Shown here: positions 1-4,819 of the stretch, piece by piece
Numbering within the stretch: the stretch's first letter is position 1
How the letters are laid out: every line of letters starts with the position of its first letter
NCBI GenBank assembly: GCA_016844365.1
Contig: JAENIT010000102.1
Location: 1-5,209, forward strand
DNA from: Dehalococcoidia bacterium
Lineage (GTDB): Bacteria > Chloroflexota > Dehalococcoidia > SHYD01 > SHYC01
Reading direction: 5' to 3'
DNA length: 5,209 nt
Translations under genes and position numbers: made by a program
Notes under the pieces: model-generated
Told to the model about the DNA's origin: nothing
What the model saw: the letters and a program-made list of their open reading frames with translations, nothing else
Databases searched by the model: none

Positions 1-102
1 CCGGGAACAGTAACAGTAGCAGGGCAACCTGGGGATGACCTTACCCCTGGAACTTTGAGCAGCATCCTAAAGCAGGCGCAAATAGACACGCGAGAAAGAT
101 AA
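1..102 (+). CDS. hicA: HicA-type mRNA interferase toxin, C-terminal fragment (5' end outside window)
   Basis: The reading frame is open from base 1 and stops at TAA 100-102, giving 33 residues. They match the end of HicA toxins: a VTVAGQPGDDL stretch, then PGTLSSILKQAQI, which is the usual final beta strand and helix (compare the family pattern V-x-V-x-x-H-x-G-x-D-L-x-x-G-T-L-x-x-I-L-x-x-A). HicA is a small double-stranded-RNA-binding-fold RNase that cleaves mRNA when freed from HicB. The catalytic His of HicA lies upstream and cannot be seen. The position usually occupied by His in the VxVxxH stretch is Gln here (codon 25-27), which may be natural variation. hicB begins one base after the stop, the usual toxin-first hicAB order, and this supports the call strongly. 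Confidence 0.85.
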   Translation, partial: PGTVTVAGQPGDDLTPGTLSSILKQAQIDTRER

Positions 103-103
103 C

Positions 104-601
104 ATGCCCAAGTTCTTAATCATAATAGAAAAAGCTGACGGCAATTACGCTGCCTATTCTCCAGACCTTCCAGGCTATGCAAGCAATGGAAAAACACTAG
201 AACAAGTGAAGAAAAATGTGCAGAAGGCCATCGAGCTTCATCTGGAGTGGCTTCGTGAAGAGGGACTACCTATCCCCGATTCCCAATCCCTTGCTGAATA
301 TATGGATTTCCCTTCTGAACAGATACGTTCCGTTTCTGATGAGGTAAGGGCCTACACTCTCCAAAGAATTATTATGCCAGCACGGCAAGGGGGCACTCTC
401 CAAGTCGAAATAAAGGTTCGAGATGTTCACAATGCCCTGGGCCTTAGAAATAGGTTTCCTTTAGTCTGTAGCGCATTGACATCGCGTCCTTTCGCAGAAT
501 TAGCTGGAGTTCGTCTGGTTAAATCAGAGGGCCCTCCATCTGGGAAGAGCAGTTCCGTTGTGCTGACCTTCGCCTTGACTGATAAACCCGATTTGCCCTA
601 G
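104..601 (+). CDS. hicB: HicB-family antitoxin with an extra C-terminal domain
   Basis: HicB antitoxins bind and neutralise HicA, usually also repressing their own operon. Residues 1 to about 69 are a typical HicB partial RNase H-like domain: a first strand (KFLIIIEK), the hallmark YSPDLPGY at 18-25, an amphipathic helix (TLEQVKKNVQKAIELHLEWL, 31-50) and the closing GLPIPDSQSLAEYMDF. Many short HicB proteins end here or add a ribbon-helix-helix or HTH segment. This one runs to 165 residues. After a linker (about 70-96), residues 97-160 look like a separate alpha/beta domain: a predicted strand (TLQVEIKV), a helix start (RDVHNALGL), RFPLVCSALTSRPFAELAGVRLV, and a final strand (SVVLTFAL). I do not know a name for it. 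It recalls C-terminal segments I have seen in proteins of restriction-modification neighbourhoods, but that is memory only. The start ATG is one base after the hicA stop. The ribosome site is weak, so translational coupling is likely. Third codon positions are poorer in G/C than in the next gene. Confidence 0.85.
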   Translation: MPKFLIIIEKADGNYAAYSPDLPGYASNGKTLEQVKKNVQKAIELHLEWLREEGLPIPDSQSLAEYMDFPSEQIRSVSDEVRAYTLQRIIMPARQGGTLQVEIKVRDVHNALGLRNRFPLVCSALTSRPFAELAGVRLVKSEGPPSGKSSSVVLTFALTDKPDLP

Positions 602-606
602 GGAGG
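602..606 (+). promoter_or_regulatory. Ribosome binding site of the maoC-like gene
   Basis: GGAGG lies 9 bases before ATG 616 and starts immediately after the hicB stop codon (599-601). It fixes the dehydratase start and suggests that the gene can be translated from a hicAB read-through transcript. No separate promoter is obvious between the two genes. Confidence 0.75.
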
Positions 607-615
607 AGTTGAAAT

Positions 616-1071
616 ATGCAATTCGGCAGATACCTGGAAGAGTTCAAGGTGGGGGACGTGTACAAACACTGGCCGGGCCGCACCATCACCGAGTCCGATG
701 ACATCCTGTTCTGTATGCTGACCATGAACCACCATCCCCTGCATATCGACGCCAACTACGCCAAGGACACACAGTTCGGGCGTAATGTCGTTGTGGGCAA
801 TCTGGTGGTGGACATAGCCTTTGGGCAGAGCGTGCCCGATGTCTCAGGCAAGGCCATAGCCAACCTGGGGTTTGAGAGCATCCAGTTCCTAGCCCCCACT
901 ATCCACGGCGACACCATCTACTCGGAGTCCGAGGTGCTGGAGGTGCGGGAGTCCCGCTCTAACCCTGACCGGGGCATTGTAACCGTGGAGACCAGGGCCA
1001 CTAACCAGCGTGACGAGATGGTGATGAAATTCAAACGCAGCGTCATGGTGCCCAGGACGCCTAAGGAGTGA
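616..1071 (+). CDS. MaoC-family (hotdog-fold) acyl-CoA dehydratase/hydratase
   Basis: The 151-residue length and sequence fit single-domain MaoC dehydratases, which add or remove water on enoyl-CoA-type substrates in the cytoplasm as dimers of hotdog folds. The N-terminal YLEEFKVGDVYKHWPGRTIT segment is the family's usual opening. The hydratase motif is at 36-49 (TMNHHPLHIDANYA). His43 is the expected catalytic His, and Asn38 sits where (R)-specific enoyl-CoA hydratases carry the catalytic Asp. The motif continues into the FGR-N-V-V-x-G-N-L segment (54-62), where the hotdog helix begins, and the C-terminal strands VTVETRATNQRDEMVMKFKRSVMV. An Asn in the motif is, as I recall, common in the mesaconyl-CoA-hydratase-like branch, so activity is still likely, but the substrate cannot be told. 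The gene is preceded by GGAGG and lies 14 bases after hicB. GC-rich third positions suggest a resident gene, unlike hicAB. Confidence 0.85.
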   Translation: MQFGRYLEEFKVGDVYKHWPGRTITESDDILFCMLTMNHHPLHIDANYAKDTQFGRNVVVGNLVVDIAFGQSVPDVSGKAIANLGFESIQFLAPTIHGDTIYSESEVLEVRESRSNPDRGIVTVETRATNQRDEMVMKFKRSVMVPRTPKE

Positions 1072-1075
1072 GGCC

Positions 1076-1205
1076 ATGGAATTAATGTTGGGGGCAATGA
1101 TTATAGGCCTCCTCTACCTCTTGGACAGCGGACAACATGTCCCGACTGGCAGACGAGGTACAGGAGTTCCTGGATTACCTGGAGCGGCAGCAGCCCAGAG
1201 GCTAA
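1076..1205 (+). pseudogene. Possible small membrane-peptide gene broken by a frameshift
   Basis: ATG 1076 follows AAGGAG (1063-1068, inside the end of the maoC-like gene) at a 7-base spacing, as good a start signal as any in the window. The frame begins with a hydrophobic stretch (MELMLGAMIIGLLYLL), a credible membrane helix. After about residue 20 it turns into Gly/Arg/Pro-rich sequence antisense to the methyltransferase gene, which does not look coding. In the frame one base ahead, ATG 1137 to TAA 1203-1205 reads MSRLADEVQEFLDYLERQQP followed by RG, a convincing amphipathic helix, but with no ribosome site of its own. The two halves would join with one base shift near 1121-1137 to give a peptide of about 42 residues. 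It could be a decayed gene, an assembly error, or chance. I recognise no family. Confidence 0.3.
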
Positions 1206-1232
1206 AAACTCTCCCTTCGTGGCTGAGTCCGG

Positions 1233-1985
1233 CTACGGGCTCTCCATATTCTCCAGGCAGAGCCAGAAGGGGCCAGAGGCCACTCGCCAGGGAGGAAGGG
1301 GGGAGCGCCAAGCTATGGCTGTCACCTCAGAGGGCGTATATGAAGCATCACGAGATGTAAGGGGCTCGCCCACCTCCTTCAAGGCCTTAGGAGCCAGAAA
1401 GCGCGTAGTTGCCCACAAGCAGAGCCACGGAACAACGCCCATATCTCGCCTCAGGTCCATAAGCATAAACCTGCCCACAGGCTTGATAACCCGAGCGATC
1501 TCCGATAACACCTGGGGCAGATCCCCAAAGTGGTGGAGGGACAGGGTACTCACCACAAGATCGAAACTGCTACTGGGAAAGGGAATCAGCTCGCCATTTC
1601 CTCTCTGAAAGCTTACTCGCTCCCTCGCCTCTGAGTCCCAGGCGTTACGGAAGGCCTGGGCCACCATAGCGTCAGAGGCGTCCATGCCCACTACCTCCAT
1701 GTCCGGCCTGCGACGAGCTAGCTCCAGCGCCAGCCATCCGTTACCGCAACCTATGTCCAACGCCCGTCCTCCTTTAACGCCCCACAGCGCCCTGGAAGCC
1801 AGCCAGTTAGTGAGCATACGATAAGGCGGTAAAGCGGCTACCTTGGCGTAAGCCTCGGCCGCTTCGGGGGACTCTATGGGTCCTCGGGATGCTATCCTAT
1901 CTTTAGACCGTTTATCCCTTGCACTAGTGGCCCAAAGGGCCGCCCCCATTACTGCGCCCCCAAATAGTACTAACTTCTTCTTCAA
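1233..1985 (-). CDS. Class I SAM-dependent methyltransferase with N-terminal membrane anchor
   Basis: The 250-residue protein has a Rossmann methyltransferase core. Motif I is ALDIGCGNGWLALELA (75-90), the acidic SAM-ribose contact is Asp102 in VVGMDAS, the post-II region is GELIPFPSSSFDLVVSTLSLHHF (131-153), and RVIKPVGRFMLMDL forms the motif III-like strand. This is the UbiE/Methyltransf_11 type, which acts on small molecules, quinones or lipids; the substrate is not readable. Residues 1-22 (three Lys, then LVLFGGAVMGAALWATSA) form a likely uncleaved signal anchor or membrane helix, as no lipobox Cys is seen. Translation starts at TTG 1983-1985, within a TTGA overlap with the stop of the upstream hydrolase, supported by AAGGGGAG at 1991-1998 with a 5-base spacer. 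It is the last gene of the prfA operon. The identity of the fold is sure, the function is not. Confidence 0.85.
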   Translation of the reverse strand: MKKKLVLFGGAVMGAALWATSARDKRSKDRIASRGPIESPEAAEAYAKVAALPPYRMLTNWLASRALWGVKGGRALDIGCGNGWLALELARRRPDMEVVGMDASDAMVAQAFRNAWDSEARERVSFQRGNGELIPFPSSSFDLVVSTLSLHHFGDLPQVLSEIARVIKPVGRFMLMDLRRDMGVVPWLCLWATTRFLAPKALKEVGEPLTSRDASYTPSEVTAIAWRSPLPPWRVASGPFWLCLENMESP

Positions 1986-2671
1986 TTAGTCTCCCCTTTG
2001 GCTAGTAGTTTTCCTTGAGACCCGGAGAACCCGATTTTATCCACCAACCACCCCACGATCAACCTAAACACCTCTTCCCGCTTCTGGCCAAGGCTGTGGC
2101 GAGCTCCGGGGAGGATGATAAGCTCCTTGGGCTCCTGGGCCCGGGCGTATATGTACTCGGAGCAGGAGGGAGGCAGGCGCTGGTCATCCTGGCCATGGAT
2201 AAGGAGCAGTGGGCGAGGAGAGATCTTGGCCACATTGCGGGTACCGTAAGTCTGAGAACTTAAGGCCACCACCGTAGCCACCTCGGGACTTTGGGCCGCA
2301 GCGTCTATGACCACCGCGCCGCCAAAGGAGTGCCCCACAAGGGCTACCTTCGCCACGCCAACCTCCTTAAGATAATTGACCCCGTTAATCACGTCGTAAA
2401 CCGCTTCCTCCACTACCCCTGGGGATGTGTGGAGCCGATAGTCCAATCGAAGAGAGCTTATGCCATACTCCAACAGCGACGTTCCCAAGTGCGCGAAGAT
2501 AGCGTCAGCGGGCCCGTCGAAACCGCCATCGAACCCACCGACGAAAATAGCGGCGGCCGCATTACCGGCAGTGTGATGGAAAATAGCGCGGATATCTCCT
2601 CGCTCCGATTTTACGGTCACCGGCGCACCGGCGGAAGATGTAGAGTCTGCTATAGCCATGGGCTTGAACAC
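1982..2671 (-). CDS. Alpha/beta-hydrolase (dienelactone-hydrolase / serine-esterase-like)
   Basis: The 229-residue protein shows the full alpha/beta-hydrolase layout. Early strands include AAAAIFVGGFDGGFDG (38-53), whose GG loop can supply the oxyanion hole. The nucleophile elbow is GHSFGG with Ser115 in VALVGHSFGGAVVIDAAA. The late strand PLLLIHGQDDQRLPP brings the acid, Asp162 or Asp163, and His192 sits in LPGARHSLGQKREEV. The triad is therefore complete. Such single-domain cytoplasmic enzymes cleave esters or related bonds, and no substrate can be given. The GTG start (2669-2671) directly abuts the prmC stop (TAGGTG), with GAAGG 7 bases upstream. ATG 2657-2659, four codons later, is an alternative. 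It lies between prmC and the methyltransferase in a compact operon, with no signal peptide, so it is probably cytoplasmic. Confidence 0.85.
   Translation of the reverse strand: MFKPMAIADSTSSAGAPVTVKSERGDIRAIFHHTAGNAAAAIFVGGFDGGFDGPADAIFAHLGTSLLEYGISSLRLDYRLHTSPGVVEEAVYDVINGVNYLKEVGVAKVALVGHSFGGAVVIDAAAQSPEVATVVALSSQTYGTRNVAKISPRPLLLIHGQDDQRLPPSCSEYIYARAQEPKELIILPGARHSLGQKREEVFRLIVGWLVDKIGFSGSQGKLLAKGETN
1991..1998 (-). promoter_or_regulatory. Ribosome binding site that supports the TTG start of the methyltransferase
   Basis: On the minus strand AAGGGGAG precedes TTG 1985 by 5 bases and lies inside the last codons of the hydrolase gene. No ATG is near, so this site decides for the rare TTG start and for start/stop coupling through TTGA. 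Confidence 0.7.
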
Positions 2672-3559
2672 CTAACGACCTTCGTTCTTGGTCATAATGC
2701 TGAATATACGGTCGTGGCCAGCCAGATCCTTGCTTAACACCAACTCAGTTCCAGGATAGAGCTTTTGAGCCATATCCGTCACCAGTGAACCCTGATTCCA
2801 GGCCATCTCCAGAAAAATGGCCCCCCCTGGGCGCAACTTGCGGGGCGCTTCTTGTAGGAATCGGCCTATGATGTCCAAACCTCTGGTCCCACCGGAAAGA
2901 GCGACGATGGGCTCGCCAACCCACAGGCCCAAGCTATTTCCGATCCCTTGCGCGCCGATGAGGTCAGCTTCGTCCACATAAGGCAGATCAGCCACTATTA
3001 TGTCAACAGCATCGGGCAGGGGATCCAGCAGATACCCAGGGATAAGCTGTACTCTATCTGCTACACCGTGCCTGTTGCAGTTGATGGCCGCCACCTCCAA
3101 AGCCTCCAAAGAGATATCAGTAGCATATACAGAGGCGCCAGGGCAGTGGAGGGCTAAACAGATAGCTATTGCCCCCGACCCCGTGCCTATATCCGCCAGG
3201 TCACGGATCTCCACGCCATCCTTTGAGCGTCTATGAACATAGTTCAGGACCTCCTCCACAAGGAGTTCAGTCTCAGGTCTTGGAACCAACACTCTCTGGT
3301 CTACATAGAAGTCCAGCCCGTAAAACTCCTTATGGCCTGTTATATAGGCCAAAGGCTCCATACGCACGCGCCTTTCAACCAGGTCGCGCAGGGCTTCTAC
3401 CGTCTCTGAAGATATCTCGTTATTGAGGGATGCATAGAGGGATGCCCTCCCTATCCCCATCGCGCTCATCAGTAAGACCTCTGCTTCGATAGCAACTTCA
3501 TCGCCGCCTTGGTGGGACAGCTCCTTTCTGGTTTCCTGCAATACCTGTCCAATCTTCAC
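2672..3559 (-). CDS. prmC: Peptide chain release factor N5-glutamine methyltransferase (PrmC/HemK)
   Basis: PrmC uses SAM to methylate the Gln of the GGQ motif in release factors RF1 and RF2, which speeds peptide release. With the start used here it has 295 residues, near the usual 280-290. An N-terminal helical substrate-binding domain ends in EPLAYITGHKEFYGL (68-82). Then come the PRPETE signature (93-98), SAM motif I DIGTGSGAIAI (123-133), Asp148 in YATDIS, and the C-terminal LRPGGAIFLEMAW. The catalytic NPPY tetrapeptide reads DLPY (191-194), an oddity discussed in the findings. I chose GTG 3557-3559 because it lies 4 bases after the prfA stop and gives the family-like beginning MKIGQVLQETRKEL. 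ATG 3587-3589 and a start at 3616 are open alternatives that would overlap prfA; their extra residues (rich in Pro, Arg, Gly) do not look like PrmC. Position after prfA is the classic arrangement. Confidence 0.92.
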   Translation of the reverse strand: MKIGQVLQETRKELSHQGGDEVAIEAEVLLMSAMGIGRASLYASLNNEISSETVEALRDLVERRVRMEPLAYITGHKEFYGLDFYVDQRVLVPRPETELLVEEVLNYVHRRSKDGVEIRDLADIGTGSGAIAICLALHCPGASVYATDISLEALEVAAINCNRHGVADRVQLIPGYLLDPLPDAVDIIVADLPYVDEADLIGAQGIGNSLGLWVGEPIVALSGGTRGLDIIGRFLQEAPRKLRPGGAIFLEMAWNQGSLVTDMAQKLYPGTELVLSKDLAGHDRIFSIMTKNEGR

Positions 3560-3563
3560 AGCC

Positions 3564-4655
3564 CTACACCCATTGCCCTTCCAGCTCATTCGCCTGGTAG
3601 TTGGCGGAGAGAGCATCTATTATGGGATCCAACTCTCCGTTAAGGATGAAGGGAAGGCTGCGCAGGGTAAGGTTTATTCTGTGGTCCGTTACCCGATCTT
3701 GAGGGTAATTATAGGTGCGAATCTTCTCGGCGCGCTCCGCAGAGCCGATCTGTGAGCGTCTGGTATCGCCGACCTCGTGCTCTCGTTTCTCCTGTTCCCT
3801 GGCTAGAAGCCGGGCCCTGAGAACGGCCATGGCCTTGTTACGGTTTCGTAGTTGAGAGCGCTCATCCTGACACAGCGCAACTATGCCCGTTGGCAAGTGG
3901 GTTATCCTAATGGCAGTGGCCACCTTGTTCACGTTCTGGCCCCCAGCGCCGCCAGAGTGGAAGACATCAATACGCAACTCCGAGGAGTCGATATGCATCT
4001 CCACCTCGTCGGCCTCTGGAAGAACGGCTACCGTGGCCGTGGAGGTATGGATTCGGCCGCTGGCCTCGGTTTCGGGCACCCGCTGGACCCTGTGCACCCC
4101 GCTCTCGAACTTTAGGCGTCGGTAGGCCCCCTTGCCTCGGACCTCCATAATGATCTCTTTGAAGCCACCCACGCCACTAAGGCTACTGCTTAAGACCTCC
4201 ACATGCCACCTTTTAGACTCAGCGTATCTTGTGTACATACGGAAGAGGTCCGCTGCAAAAAGGGCAGCCTCCTCTCCTCCAGTCCCCGCCCGTATCTCTA
4301 CTATTACATCCTTGTTGTCCTTGGGATCAGCGGGCTGTAGAATCCCTTTCAATTCTAAAGCCTTCCCCTCCGACATCTCCTGAAGCGACTCCAGTTCCTC
4401 TTTGGCCAAGGCCTGAAGCTCCTTATCGGCGCTCTCCTCAAAAAGAGCCCTGGCATACTCCAGATCCTTGAGTGTCTTCTTATATTCCCGGTACTTGACG
4501 ACCAGTTCACTTATCTCGGACTGCTCTCGAGCCAGGTTCTGGAGCCTGGACATGTCCGCCAAGACCTCTGGATCGACCATCAGGGAGTTGAGCTCCTCGT
4601 AACGGGTTTCAAGAGCCTCAAGACGCATCTGCCACCCTTCAAATTGCTGTGACAT
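3564..4655 (-). CDS. prfA: Peptide chain release factor 1 (RF1)
   Basis: RF1 enters the ribosome at UAA and UAG and triggers hydrolysis of peptidyl-tRNA. The 363-residue length is standard (E. coli RF1 has 360). A helical domain 1 (about 1-105, charged and coiled-coil-like) is followed by VIVEIRAGTGGEEAALFAADL (117-137). The stop-codon-reading loop has PET at 194-196 in RVPETEASGRIHTSTATVAV, the RF1-type PxT signature rather than the SPF of RF2. The peptide-release loop is GGAGGQNVNKV, with Gln240 of GGQ (238-240) the target of PrmC. The end, YNYPQDRVTDHRINLTL, is also typical. ATG 4653-4655 is preceded by GGGGGA with an 8-base spacer. It is the first gene of the operon and has a strong extended -10 promoter and a structured leader in front. 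Confidence 0.97.
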   Translation of the reverse strand: MSQQFEGWQMRLEALETRYEELNSLMVDPEVLADMSRLQNLAREQSEISELVVKYREYKKTLKDLEYARALFEESADKELQALAKEELESLQEMSEGKALELKGILQPADPKDNKDVIVEIRAGTGGEEAALFAADLFRMYTRYAESKRWHVEVLSSSLSGVGGFKEIIMEVRGKGAYRRLKFESGVHRVQRVPETEASGRIHTSTATVAVLPEADEVEMHIDSSELRIDVFHSGGAGGQNVNKVATAIRITHLPTGIVALCQDERSQLRNRNKAMAVLRARLLAREQEKREHEVGDTRRSQIGSAERAEKIRTYNYPQDRVTDHRINLTLRSLPFILNGELDPIIDALSANYQANELEGQWV

Positions 4656-4663
4656 CTAAAATA

Positions 4664-4669
4664 TCCCCC
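4664..4669 (-). promoter_or_regulatory. Ribosome binding site of prfA
   Basis: GGGGGA on the minus strand lies 8 bases before ATG 4655. It is unusual in being a pure G-run that can pair with the C-run of the leader hairpin at 4690-4695. Confidence 0.6.
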
Positions 4670-4677
4670 AAAGAAAA

Positions 4678-4695
4678 CCCCCCTCGTGCGGGGGA
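4678..4695 (-). promoter_or_regulatory. Hairpin in the 5' leader of prfA (possible attenuator or translation switch)
   Basis: Read on the minus strand, TCCCCC (4695-4690), a 6-base loop GCACGA and GGGGGG (4683-4678) form a 5-6 bp GC stem (the sixth pair is a U-G wobble), followed directly by TTTTCTTT. That is terminator-like, but it sits between the prfA promoter and its start codon, not behind a gene. It could attenuate transcription, shield the message, or alternate with pairing of the same C-run to the GGGGGA ribosome site. The stem is short, so function is inferred. Confidence 0.45.
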
Positions 4696-4707
4696 GTATG
4701 CGATGAT

Positions 4708-4716
4708 ATTATACCA
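4708..4716 (-). promoter_or_regulatory. Promoter of the prfA operon (extended -10)
   Basis: The minus strand reads TGGTATAAT, a consensus TATAAT -10 box (4713-4708) with the TG dinucleotide of an extended -10. The -35 region at 17-base spacing (4731-4736, ATCTCA) is poor, as is normal for extended -10 promoters. The predicted RNA start is near 4701, giving a leader of about 46 bases that contains the hairpin. Confidence 0.6.
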
Positions 4717-4754
4717 TCTACGGTATATACTGAGATACCTGGCCCACGGCGAAC

Positions 4755-4783
4755 TTTGCACCCCACCGAAGATTCAATATAAT
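4755..4783 (+). promoter_or_regulatory. Promoter of the PIG-L deacetylase gene
   Basis: A perfect TATAAT -10 box is at 4778-4783, and TTTGCA (4755-4760) lies 17 bases upstream as a partial -35 match (4 of 6). The RNA start should be near 4790, leaving a leader of about 30 bases before ATG 4820. This promoter diverges from that of the prfA operon. Confidence 0.6.
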
Positions 4784-4805
4784 ATAGAACTCACAGAAGT
4801 AGAAA

Positions 4806-4811
4806 GAGGAG
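4806..4811 (+). promoter_or_regulatory. Ribosome binding site of the PIG-L deacetylase gene
   Basis: GAGGAG is separated by 8 bases from ATG 4820-4822, which fixes the start. Confidence 0.75.
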
Positions 4812-4819
4812 ACAAAAGG

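Noticed and set aside
1225..1242. Hairpin GAGTCCG-GCTA-CGGGCTC as a terminator between the convergent units
   Set aside because: The 7 bp stem (one G-T wobble) is neat, but neither strand has a T-run directly behind it; the nearest on the minus strand is about 16 bases away. It also covers the methyltransferase stop and may be chance.
1136..1360. Continuation of the frame from ATG 1076 as a 94-residue protein
   Set aside because: Beyond the hydrophobic start, the sequence is Gly/Arg/Pro/Ser-rich and runs antisense to the well-supported methyltransferase gene, so it is very likely non-coding.
2291..2737. Plus-strand open frame of about 148 codons opposite the hydrolase gene
   Set aside because: It is the mirror of a gene with an intact Ser-Asp-His triad, has no ribosome site, and its protein resembles nothing I know.
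3560..3616. N-terminal extension of PrmC into the end of prfA
   Set aside because: It would overlap prfA by about 50 bases and adds residues unlike other PrmC proteins. GTG 3557-3559 fits the family start and the prfA junction better, though its ribosome site is weak.
4678..4695. Leader hairpin as a plain terminator for a gene to the right
   Set aside because: The gene to the right is transcribed away from it, and the hairpin lies downstream of the prfA promoter, so a leader element is the better reading.
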